7,639 nt of DNA from an uncultured Eggerthellaceae bacterium (GCA_934631995.1 CAKTYF010000091.1:1-7639); one strand, 5' to 3'. Positions 1 through 6,455 are shown, counted from the stretch's first letter. Notes: generated by a model from the sequence alone, not told the origin. Made by a program: numbers and translations.

Positions 1-3000
1 CTTCTGACCTGAACGACCTGTACCGCCGCGTGATCAATCGCAACAACCGCTTGAAGCGCTTGCTGGATTTGGGTGCGCCCGAAATCATCGTGAACAACGA
101 GAAGCGCATGCTGCAGGAAGCTGTTGACTCGCTGTTCGACAACGGTCGTCGTGGCCGTCCGGTGGCTGGTCCTTCCAACCGTCCGCTGAAGTCCTTGTCC
201 GACATGCTCAAGGGTAAGCAGGGCCGCTTCCGTCAGAACTTGCTGGGCAAGCGCGTTGACTACTCTGGTCGTTCCGTTATTGTTGTTGGCCCGACCCTGA
301 AACTGCATCAGTGCGGTCTTCCTTCGCAGATGGCTTTGGAGCTGTTCAAGCCGTTCGTAATGAAGCGCCTGGTTGAGCTTGAGTTGGCGAACAACATCAA
401 AGCTGCAAAGCGCGCTGTTGATCGCGGCGCAAGCTTTGTGTGGGACGTTTTGGAAGAGGTTATCACCGAGCACCCCGTGCTGCTGAACCGCGCACCTACG
501 CTGCACCGCTTGGGCATTCAGGCGTTCGAGCCCGTGTTGGTTGAAGGTAAGGCATTGAAGCTGCATCCGCTGGTTTGCACCGCGTTCAACGCTGACTTCG
601 ACGGCGACCAGATGGCTGTGCATGTGCCGCTGGGTGTAGAGGCCCAGGCTGAAGCCCGCGTGCTCATGCTTTCCGCGAACAACATTAAGTCCCCGGCTCA
701 TGGTCACCCGCTGACTGTTCCTACCCAGGACATGATTATCGGTCTGTACTATCTGACCGCTGCACGTGATGGTTTCCCGGGCGAAGGCCGCGTATTCATC
801 GACCTGGATGACGCGTACAACACCTACGAAGCACGCGCTGATCTGGATCTTCAGGCCAAGATTATCGTGCGTTTGCCTAAGGACACCACGGTTGCCACGG
901 CTCACAAGCAGTACGAATACCACAAGGCGGGCGACCGCATTGAGACCACGGTTGGCCGCATTGTGTTCAACCGCATTCTGCCCGATGACTTCGAGTTCTT
1001 GAACTACGGCATGGATAAGAGCCAGGTCACCACGCTTGTCGAGGAAGTTTGCAACCGTTACCCGCTGGCCGATGTCCCCGCGATTTTGGACGGCTTGAAG
1101 GCTGCCGGCTTCCATTACGCAACGCGCGCTGGCGTTACCGTTTCCGTTTACGACGCTACGATTCCTCCTGCAAAGGTGCAGATTTTGGCCGATGCCGACG
1201 AGCAAGTTGCCAACATCGAAGAGGAATACGAGATGGGCCTTATGAGCGACGAAGAGCGTCGTAAGCAGGTCATCTCTGTTTGGGAAACCACGACGGACGT
1301 TGTTGGCAACGCCATGAACGACAACTTCGACCGCTTCAACCCCATCTACATGATGGCGCACTCCGGTGCTCGTGGTAACATGAAGCAGATTCGTCAGCTT
1401 GCTGGTATGCGTGGCTTGATGGCCGACCCGAAGGGTGAATACATCGAGATTCCTATTAAGGCAAACTTCCGTGAAGGCTTGTCGGTTTTGGAATACTTTA
1501 CGTCTACCCACGGCGCCCGTAAGGGTCTGGCTGACACCGCTCTGCGTACCGCAGACTCTGGTTACCTGACTCGTCGTCTGGTTGACGTTGCGCAGGACGT
1601 TATCATTCGCGAGCATGACTGCGGCACGTCCGATGGCGTTGACTACGAACTGCGCGACACGAAGGGCAAGGCGGACAGCAACCTGGTGGGCCGCGCCGTT
1701 ATCGATGACGTTTACGCGAAGGATGGCTCGTTGATTATTGCTGCGGGCGACTTCATTAGCAGCGTTGACCAGGTCAACCAGATGATTGATGCCGGCCTTG
1801 ACTCCGTAATGGTACGCACCATTATGACTTGCCATGCCGAGCACGGCGTTTGCCAGAAGTGCTACGGTTGGGACTTGGCCACCGCGCGCCCCGTTTCCAT
1901 TGGTACGGCTGTTGGTATTATTGCAGCTCAGTCCATTGGTGAACCGGGTACGCAGCTGACCATGCGTACGTTCCACACCGGCGGCGTTGCGGGCGGCGAC
2001 ATCACCGGCGGTCTGCCGCGTGTTCAGGAGCTGTTCGAGGCGCGCAAGCCGAAGGGCCTGGCTGTTCTCGCGGAGATTTCGGGCACCATGCAGGTCACGG
2101 GCGACAAACAGACCAAGACCATCACCATCCACGACCAGGAAGGCAACTTCCGTGAGTACGTGGTGCCGGCGCGCGCCCAGCTGATGCAGGGCTTGAACGA
2201 CGGCGACCAGGTGACCATTGGCCAGCAGATCACGCGTGGCTCCGTGAATCCGCACGACTTGCTGCGCTTGACTGACCCGAACACCACGCTGCGCTACATC
2301 GTGACCCAGGTTCAGGACGTTTACGTGAGCCAGGGTGTAGAAATCAACGATAAGCACATCGAAGTTATCGCACGTCAGATGCTTCGCAAGATCGTTGTTC
2401 AAGAAGCAGGCGATTCCGACTTGATGCCGGGCCGCCAGATGAACCGTTTCGAGTTCCAGCACATTGCCGACCAGCTTATTGCTGAGGGCAAGCAGCCGCC
2501 TGTTGGCCAGCCGCTGTTGCTGGGCATTACGAAGGCTTCTTTGGCAACCGATTCGTGGGTTTCTGCTGCATCGTTCCAGGAGACCACCAAGGTTTTGACC
2601 GATGCCGCTATGGAAGGCAAGACCGACAACCTGATGGGTCTGAAGGAAAACGTTGTTATGGGCAAGCCCATCCCTGCTGGTACGGGTCTGCTGCGCTACC
2701 GCAAGGCGGGTCTGACGTACAAGGGCGTTCCGGTGACCAAGGAAGAAGGAAACCAGCTGCCCGATTACGCGCCGGCATTGCTCACGGAAATCGAAGAGCT
2801 GCTGCCTAAGCAGGAAGAGTGGTCTGTGGATGACGACGGCTACTTGACACCGGGTTCGGGTCTGAGCAGCTTCTTGAACGGCTATGGCACGTATGGTCAT
2901 CGTATTCAGCTTTCCGACGAAGATGCACGTCTGTACATCTTCGATGACCTGGGAGTTTCCCAGCGTTGGGCGAATAAGTTCTCCGAGGCTGGCATTGAGA

Positions 3001-3404
3001 CCGTTGCAGACTTGGTTGGCAAGACCGAAGACGATCTGCTGCGTATCGAGGGCATTGGTAGCAAGGCTATCGAAGAGCTGGAAGAGGGCTTGAAGGCGCA
3101 CGACCTGATGTACGTCATTGAGAATGACCTGGCGGCATCGAAGGACGACATGAGCCAGCTGCTGGATATGGTCTTCTCGCCAGATGACACCATTTTGCTG
3201 GGTGGCGACACGTTGCCGTCCTACAACATGGATGACGAGGATATGCTGGGCGAGGCTCTGCCTCCGCGCACGTATCGTCGCAACCCTGAAGAGCTGGATG
3301 CTCTGCTGGGCGGCTTGAGCGGCCTGGGCTCCATGGGCTTCGACATCACCGATGAAGAGTCCGAGAACGCTAAGAACGACGAAGAGGATCAAGACGAAGA
3401 GTAA
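1..3404 (+). CDS. rpoC: DNA-directed RNA polymerase subunit beta-prime (RpoC), 5' end outside window
   Basis: This is the catalytic beta-prime subunit of RNA polymerase. The frame is open from the first complete codon (nt 3, reading SDLNDLYRRVINRNNRLKRL) to a TAA at 3402-3404. By comparison with E. coli, roughly the first 260 residues (zinc site 1, most of the clamp) lie upstream; the GTG at nt 30 is internal, not a start. Visible landmarks are the Mg-binding NADFDGDQMA (588-617), the bridge-helix region STHGARKGLADTALRTADSGYLTRR (about 1500-1580; only key residues intended), zinc site 2 cysteines at 1620, 1830, 1851 and 1860 (C...C-x6-C-x2-C), and the trigger loop GEPGTQLTMRTFHTGG with its catalytic histidine at 1974-1976. 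The trigger loop carries no large insertion, unlike E. coli. The conserved core ends near IPAGTG (about 2665-2684). About 240 further residues follow, including a helix-hairpin-helix module (separate entry) and a very acidic tail. The gene is presumably the distal gene of rpoBC, ended by the terminator at 3506. Confidence 0.98.
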   Translation, partial: SDLNDLYRRVINRNNRLKRLLDLGAPEIIVNNEKRMLQEAVDSLFDNGRRGRPVAGPSNRPLKSLSDMLKGKQGRFRQNLLGKRVDYSGRSVIVVGPTLKLHQCGLPSQMALELFKPFVMKRLVELELANNIKAAKRAVDRGASFVWDVLEEVITEHPVLLNRAPTLHRLGIQAFEPVLVEGKALKLHPLVCTAFNADFDGDQMAVHVPLGVEAQAEARVLMLSANNIKSPAHGHPLTVPTQDMIIGLYYLTAARDGFPGEGRVFIDLDDAYNTYEARADLDLQAKIIVRLPKDTTVATAHKQYEYHKAGDRIETTVGRIVFNRILPDDFEFLNYGMDKSQVTTLVEEVCNRYPLADVPAILDGLKAAGFHYATRAGVTVSVYDATIPPAKVQILADADEQVANIEEEYEMGLMSDEERRKQVISVWETTTDVVGNAMNDNFDRFNPIYMMAHSGARGNMKQIRQLAGMRGLMADPKGEYIEIPIKANFREGLSVLEYFTSTHGARKGLADTALRTADSGYLTRRLVDVAQDVIIREHDCGTSDGVDYELRDTKGKADSNLVGRAVIDDVYAKDGSLIIAAGDFISSVDQVNQMIDAGLDSVMVRTIMTCHAEHGVCQKCYGWDLATARPVSIGTAVGIIAAQSIGEPGTQLTMRTFHTGGVAGGDITGGLPRVQELFEARKPKGLAVLAEISGTMQVTGDKQTKTITIHDQEGNFREYVVPARAQLMQGLNDGDQVTIGQQITRGSVNPHDLLRLTDPNTTLRYIVTQVQDVYVSQGVEINDKHIEVIARQMLRKIVVQEAGDSDLMPGRQMNRFEFQHIADQLIAEGKQPPVGQPLLLGITKASLATDSWVSAASFQETTKVLTDAAMEGKTDNLMGLKENVVMGKPIPAGTGLLRYRKAGLTYKGVPVTKEEGNQLPDYAPALLTEIEELLPKQEEWSVDDDGYLTPGSGLSSFLNGYGTYGHRIQLSDEDARLYIFDDLGVSQRWANKFSEAGIETVADLVGKTEDDLLRIEGIGSKAIEELEEGLKAHDLMYVIENDLAASKDDMSQLLDMVFSPDDTILLGGDTLPSYNMDDEDMLGEALPPRTYRRNPEELDALLGGLSGLGSMGFDITDEESENAKNDEEDQDEE
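2940..3107 (+). other. Alpha-CTD-like helix-hairpin-helix module within the C-terminal extension of RpoC
   Basis: Residues 980-1035, counted from the first complete codon in the window, align without gaps to residues 257-312 of the E. coli RNA polymerase alpha subunit C-terminal domain (sequence recalled from memory). I count about 19 identities in 56. The DNA-contacting '265 determinant' residues fall in register: R265 matches R at 2964-2966, N268 matches N at 2973-2975, G296 matches G at 3057-3059 and K298 matches K at 3063-3065. S299 is replaced by Ala. Of the sigma-contacting 261 patch, D258 and D259 are present but E261 is Gly. The hairpin reads IEGIGSKAIEEL. A generic HhH_5-type module is the alternative, but that would not by itself explain the R-x2-N spacing. 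DNA binding is inferred, not shown. Confidence 0.72.
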
Positions 3405-3505
3405 GCTTTTTCTTGATGCGTCGGATTAGTTGCTCGCTTGAGGGTTATGCCTGATAGCGAGCGTGGTTTGAGCTGCAAGGCTCAATTGATTGCATGTTTT
3501 GTGCG

Positions 3506-3541
3506 GGGCGGTTGCCAGAAATGGCAGCCGCCCTGTTTTTA
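3506..3541 (+). terminator. Rho-independent terminator after rpoC
   Basis: A 12-bp GC-rich stem pairs 3506-3517 (gggcggttgcca) with 3522-3533 (tggcagccgccc), with one G-U wobble, around a GAAA tetraloop at 3518-3521. It is followed directly by tgttttta. It lies about 100 nt past the rpoC stop and should end the rpoBC transcript before the sortase gene. Two weaker hairpins sit between the stop and this site: 3432-3438 with 3456-3462 (gctcgct/agcgagc) and 3468-3473 with 3480-3485 (ttgagc/gctcaa). Neither has a clean T-run. Confidence 0.92.
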
Positions 3542-3688
3542 TGTGAGCGGGAAAGTGGGTTCCGCGGGAAATTTCGAACATGTCATGGGGTTGCGAAAAA
3601 ATACATGCGCGAATGCGGCTTAGATGAGCTATGGGGATGCGCTGCTGATGTATTCCCTTTCCGCACAAATGGCTTTCCGCACCTTTCT

Positions 3689-3697
3689 TGGTAAAAT
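3689..3697 (+). promoter_or_regulatory. Candidate extended -10 promoter of the sortase gene
   Basis: TGGTAAAAT matches the extended -10 form TGnTATAAT with one mismatch in the hexamer. I see no good -35 box at 16-18 bp upstream, as expected for an extended -10 promoter. Transcription would begin near 3704, giving a leader of about 28 nt that contains the ribosome binding site AGGAAAGGA (3717-3725) before the TTG start. Because it sits after the rpoC terminator and downstream of the earlier in-frame ATGs, it also argues for the TTG start. Confidence 0.5.
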
Positions 3698-3731
3698 GTC
3701 AGCAATACGATGCCGCAGGAAAGGAATACCG

Positions 3732-4505
3732 TTGAGCACCAGGAACTATTCGCAAAGAAAGCCGCTCCCTCGATTTCTCTTGCCGCTGTTCGTGATTTGT
3801 TTTTGTGTGTGTCTTGTTGTTGTGGGTGTGATTTGCTGGGGGTATTTCCAGGGAAACCGCATGTACAGCAACGTTGCCCAAAGCGCATTGCCCAATTTAG
3901 ACGCTTCCGATGATCAGGTTCTTGATACGCAGGTCGATTGGGATGGCTTGCGCGAAGTCAACCCCGAAACGATTGCGTGGGTTTACGTGCCTGACACGGA
4001 GATAAATTACCCCATTGTCCAAGCGGAGAACAACGAGAAGTATCTCAAGACCGACTTCCAGGGCGAAGTGAATTGGGCGGTTTCCTATGGCGCCATCTTC
4101 TTGGATAGCAACTGTGCGGCAGATTTCAGTGACCGCAACAGCTTTTTCTACGGCCACAACATGAATAACGGCGCCATGTTTGCGGCACTTGCGAATTTCA
4201 GCGATGACCAGGTGTTTAATAATCATCGCACCGTGTATCTGTTTACGCCCGAATGCAATTATCGTTTAGAATCTTTCGCGTTTCTGCACGTACCCTCTAC
4301 CGATTCTCTGGTGCAATCCGATATGGAAAGCGACATCCATCAGCGCGCATATCTGCAAACGCAAATGGACCGCAGCTTGGTGCATCCGAGCGAGGGCTTC
4401 CCCAATCCTGGGTCCATCGGCCATGCCTATGTGCTGGTGACCTGCGACAATCTTCCGTTCGATGGCAGATACGTGCTCTACTGCCGCGAAGTTGAGTCGC
4501 GCTAG
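3732..4505 (+). CDS. Class B sortase (SrtB-like), membrane-anchored transpeptidase
   Basis: Sortases cleave a sorting motif in secreted proteins and join them to the cell wall; class B members often handle NPQTN-like motifs. The predicted protein is 257 aa. It has a basic N terminus (R4, R9, K10, R14) and one hydrophobic segment at about residues 15-39 (FLLPLFVICFCVCLVV...), giving a signal anchor with the enzyme outside. Class B hallmarks are INYPIVQAENNEKYL, GAIFLDSN, RNSFFYGHNMNNGAMFAAL, LVTCDN and GRYVLYCR. The catalytic triad is His142 (4155-4157), Cys238 (4443-4445) and Arg246 (4467-4469). I chose the TTG at 3732 because AGGAAAGGA lies 6 nt upstream and the promoter candidate is just before it; the frame is open back to an ATG at 3624, but that start lacks a ribosome site and would put 36 unusual residues before the anchor. 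The membrane segment is oddly cysteine-rich (C23, C25, C27, C35). No substrate or pilin gene lies in the window, so the target is unknown. Confidence 0.9.
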   Translation: MSTRNYSQRKPLPRFLLPLFVICFCVCLVVVGVICWGYFQGNRMYSNVAQSALPNLDASDDQVLDTQVDWDGLREVNPETIAWVYVPDTEINYPIVQAENNEKYLKTDFQGEVNWAVSYGAIFLDSNCAADFSDRNSFFYGHNMNNGAMFAALANFSDDQVFNNHRTVYLFTPECNYRLESFAFLHVPSTDSLVQSDMESDIHQRAYLQTQMDRSLVHPSEGFPNPGSIGHAYVLVTCDNLPFDGRYVLYCREVESR

Positions 4506-4512
4506 ACTTCGC

Positions 4513-4557
4513 ATTGTTGACAAATTACCCCACCTTTTGTCAACAATTTTGGTTTTT
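4513..4557 (+). terminator. Intrinsic terminator after the sortase gene
   Basis: A perfect 12-bp stem pairs 4513-4524 (attgttgacaaa) with 4536-4547 (tttgtcaacaat) around an 11-nt loop, followed by ttttggttttt. It begins 8 nt after the sortase stop codon. The stem is AT-rich, so it is weaker than the rpoC terminator. Being symmetric, it could also act as a protein-binding palindrome: the core TTGTTGACAAA resembles the ends of the inverted repeat that follows. Confidence 0.7.
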
Positions 4558-4586
4558 CCGACGGTTTGCCGCCGCGCGAATTCCAT

Positions 4587-4806
4587 GTTGTTGAAAAAAT
4601 GCCCTCTGATTCGAAGTTGATGCAGGTTGGAAGTAGGTGTGGGTCCAAAATAAGTGCAATTTTAGGGTTTGAGAGGACGTGTCGCAAACAGGCTGTTGTA
4701 AAACCGCAGGTCAACGCGTTGCTCAAAAACGATAGGAAAGGTATCACAATTTCGACCTACTTCCAACCTATCACAACTTCGAATTTGACATGGTTTTTTC
4801 AACAAC
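4587..4806. repeat. 220-bp element with 52-bp interrupted terminal inverted repeats (MITE-like or large hairpin)
   Basis: Arms 4587-4638 and 4755-4806 are inverted repeats with exactly matching architecture. Block 1 is 13 nt (4587-4599 with 4794-4806, gttgttgaaaaaa), block 2 is 11 nt (4609-4619 with 4774-4784, attcgaagttg) and block 3 is 14 nt (4625-4638 with 4755-4768, ggttggaagtaggt). All three are perfect. The blocks are separated by 9-nt and 5-nt spacers of equal length on both sides but largely non-complementary. The centre (4639-4754) holds no gene I trust. No convincing target-site duplication is visible at the edges. The pattern could be transposase-binding TIRs of a non-autonomous element, paired operators, or a long hairpin RNA with symmetric internal loops. 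It sits between the sortase terminator and the purM promoter. Confidence 0.7.
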
Positions 4807-4827
4807 CAGTGCTTTTAAGGGAATAGT

Positions 4828-4857
4828 TTGCCCACGAGCAGCGTGTTTCGGTACAAT
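4828..4857 (+). promoter_or_regulatory. Candidate sigma-70-type promoter of purM
   Basis: TTGCCC (4828-4833) and TACAAT (4852-4857) are separated by 18 bp. Transcription would start near 4864, leaving a leader of about 64 nt before the purM GTG. That leader is too short for most purine-sensing riboswitches plus an expression platform, and I see no aptamer signature in it. The promoter begins 21 bp beyond the right arm of the 220-bp inverted repeat, so a protein bound there could affect it. Confidence 0.5.
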
Positions 4858-4927
4858 AAGCGCAGTACAAATTAGCAAATCCGTTCATACTGTCTTATGA
4901 GCATTCTCTACGAAAAGGACGATTGCC

Positions 4928-6016
4928 GTGAACACTGAAGAAACCCAGAATTCCGCAATGACCACTTATGCCCAGGCGGGCGTTGATACTGCCGAAGGTG
5001 CGCGTGCCGTGCGCGCCATCAAAGAGACCGTGCACTCCACGTATCGTCCCGAGGTTGTGGGCGACATCGGCGGTTTTGGCGGCCTGTTCAGCGTTGCCGC
5101 TGCTAAGAACATGGAAGATCCGCTGCTGGTTTCCGGCACCGATGGCGTTGGCACGAAGCTCCAGCTTGCTCGTCTTTTGAACAAGCATGACAGCGTGGGT
5201 ATTGACCTTGTTGCCATGTGCGTGAATGACATTCTGGCAACGGGCGCCGAGCCGCTGTTCTTCCTGGACTACATTGCCGTGGGCAAGCTTCAGGCCGAAG
5301 CAGTTGCCGATGTTGTTGCCGGTATTGGCGAAGGCTGCCGTCAGGCAGGATGCGCCCTGATCGGTGGCGAGATGGCCGAGCATCCGGGCGTTATGGACCC
5401 CACCGATTACGACTTGTCTGGCTTCTGCGTGGGTATTGTTGACCGCGTGAAAATGCTTGATCCCGAAACGGTCAAGGAAGGCGACGTTCTGATTGGCTTG
5501 GCTTCCACGGGTCTGCATTCCAACGGCTATTCCTTGGCGCGCAAGGTGTGCGTTGGCGATAAAACTGCCGATGAAATCTTGGTTCCGCTGGACGAACTCA
5601 ATGGCAAGACCGTTGGCGAGGCACTGCTTGAGCCGACGCGCATCTACGTGAAGTCCGTGCTTGCCACGCTGAAGGAAGTTCCCGGCGCTGTGCACGCGCT
5701 GGCGCATATTACGGGCGGCGGCATTACCGAGAATCTGGACCGCGCGCTCCCCAAGACGGTAAATGCGCAGGTCGAGCTTGGTTCGTGGCCCGTTGTTCCC
5801 ATTGCAAAGTACACGTGCGCCGCAGCTGGCCTGAACGAGACCGAAGCGCTTAAGACGTTCAACATGGGCATTGGCATGGTGCTTATCACGCAAGCCGATA
5901 AGGCAAGCGAAGTCGAGGCAGTGCTGGCAGCTCAGAGTGAAAAGACGTATCGCATTGGCCAGATTATTGCCGGCGAAGGCGTGGTGACGTATACGGGCGA
6001 AGGCAAGTTGCTGTAA
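4928..6016 (+). CDS. purM: Phosphoribosylformylglycinamidine cyclo-ligase (AIR synthase, PurM)
   Basis: PurM closes the imidazole ring of FGAM to give 5-aminoimidazole ribonucleotide, using ATP, in cytoplasmic de novo purine synthesis. The product is 362 aa, slightly longer than the roughly 345 aa of E. coli. Visible family motifs are GDIGGFGGLF (45-54), the glycine-rich nucleotide motif GTDGVGTKL (70-78), CVNDILATGAEPLFFLDY (98-115), GGEMAEHPGVM (146-156), the segment STGLHSNGYSL (193-203), EPTR (235-238), ITGGGITENL (261-270) and NMGIGMVL (312-319). The GTG at 4928 is preceded by AAAAGGA (4913-4919) with an 8-nt spacer; an ATG at 4958 would give 352 aa but has a poorer ribosome site. A short hairpin follows the stop (6024-6029 with 6033-6038, aacctg/caggtt), with only four Ts starting inside the stem, so termination there is doubtful. 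purN lies 439 bp downstream, behind a hairpin-repeat array. Confidence 0.97.
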   Translation: MNTEETQNSAMTTYAQAGVDTAEGARAVRAIKETVHSTYRPEVVGDIGGFGGLFSVAAAKNMEDPLLVSGTDGVGTKLQLARLLNKHDSVGIDLVAMCVNDILATGAEPLFFLDYIAVGKLQAEAVADVVAGIGEGCRQAGCALIGGEMAEHPGVMDPTDYDLSGFCVGIVDRVKMLDPETVKEGDVLIGLASTGLHSNGYSLARKVCVGDKTADEILVPLDELNGKTVGEALLEPTRIYVKSVLATLKEVPGAVHALAHITGGGITENLDRALPKTVNAQVELGSWPVVPIAKYTCAAAGLNETEALKTFNMGIGMVLITQADKASEVEAVLAAQSEKTYRIGQIIAGEGVVTYTGEGKLL

Positions 6017-6046
6017 GTAACTGAACCTGAAGCAGGTTTTGAAATG

Positions 6047-6155
6047 CAGGGGAGGTCCGAAGAGGTTCCGTTCGCAATCCAGCCTTTATGGTTTTGAATC
6101 GAATTAAAACGAGAAGGCTTCCCAGGGCGAACTTCACCTCTTCGGACCTCCCTGG
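6047..6155 (+). repeat. Hairpin repeat, copy A, in the purM-purN gap
   Basis: About 109 nt fold into a long interrupted hairpin. The outer stem is 17 contiguous bp (6050-6066 with 6136-6152). A 3x3 internal loop follows, then gttcgc/gcgaac (6070-6075 with 6127-6132). Next comes an asymmetric loop, then agcctt/aaggct (6081-6086 with 6114-6119), and an apical stem gtttt/aaaac (6091-6095 with 6106-6110). Positions 6061-6143 match copy C (6316-6398) at all but 4 of 83 positions. No coding potential is apparent. Confidence 0.82.
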
Positions 6156-6180
6156 TTTACCGGGCTCAAGAGGCGGTTCG

Positions 6181-6282
6181 GAAGGGGCAAGGGATTCGCT
6201 CGCAATCCGCCGCTTATGATATTTGATCGATTCAAAATGAATCGGCTCTCAGGGTTTGCTCACCCCTTGTTTTCTTGCCTTC
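6181..6282 (+). repeat. Hairpin repeat, copy B (diverged), in the purM-purN gap
   Basis: This copy has the same orientation and core as A and C but is much diverged. It shares cgcaatcc, the cttatg region, a ttgatcga-like loop, and cggct followed by caggg. Pairing is rearranged: gaagg/ccttc (6181-6185 with 6278-6282), caaggg/cccttg (6188-6193 with 6264-6269), gcaa with ttgc on the inner side, gccg/cggc, and an apical tttga/tcaaa hairpin with loop tcgat. The fold is looser than in copies A and C. Confidence 0.6.
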
Positions 6283-6307
6283 GCCCGTTATGGGGAGCGT
6301 GCAGGTT

Positions 6308-6404
6308 GGGGTTGAAGAGGTTCCGTTCGCAATCCAGCCTTTATGGTTTTGAATCGAATCAAAATAAGAAGGCTTCCCAGGGCGAACTCCACCTCTTCAA
6401 CCCC
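6308..6404 (+). repeat. Hairpin repeat, copy C, in the purN leader
   Basis: The outer stem is 14 perfect bp (6308-6321 with 6391-6404, ggggttgaagaggt). Inside it are gttcgc/gcgaac (6325-6330 with 6382-6387), agcctt/aaggct (6336-6341 with 6369-6374) and the apical gttttga hairpin. The core is almost identical to copy A, but the outer stem differs at four paired positions with both partners changed. It ends 52 nt before the purN start codon, so if the message reads through from purM, or starts within the gap, this hairpin is in the purN leader. Confidence 0.82.
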
Positions 6405-6455
6405 TGGGAGTGCTCGGTTATTCGGCGAGTTATTGAAAAGAAAGGGAGTTTGTCT

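Noticed and set aside
30..32. GTG at nt 30 as the start of rpoC
   Set aside because: The upstream codons from nt 3 (SDLNDLYRR) are conserved RpoC sequence, so the gene simply enters from outside the window.
3624..3731. ATG at 3624 (or 3696) as the sortase start
   Set aside because: No ribosome site precedes either ATG. The candidate promoter lies downstream of 3624, and the TTG at 3732 has AGGAAAGGA at good spacing and gives a normal signal anchor.
4517..4545. TTGACA at 4517-4522 as a -35 box
   Set aside because: No -10 hexamer lies 16-18 bp downstream, and the word is part of the terminator stem.
4566..4826. 86-residue frame across the 220-bp inverted repeat
   Set aside because: It spans both repeat arms, has no ribosome site, and its composition follows the repeat rather than a protein.
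4858..4927. Purine-type riboswitch before purM
   Set aside because: The leader from the predicted start site is about 64 nt and I see no aptamer core or terminator/antiterminator pair.
4895..5893. Long minus-strand open frame opposite purM
   Set aside because: It lies antisense to a clearly real gene, has no recognisable domains, and is explained by the codon bias of purM.
6069..6085. tRNA T-arm-like string (gttcgcaatcc) in the hairpin repeats
   Set aside because: No acceptor, D or anticodon arms can be formed around it; the bases pair within the long hairpin instead.
6216..6455. N-terminal extension of PurN from 6216
   Set aside because: The extra 80 residues would be encoded by the hairpin repeats and match nothing in PurN; the ATG at 6456 has a strong ribosome site and gives the family length.
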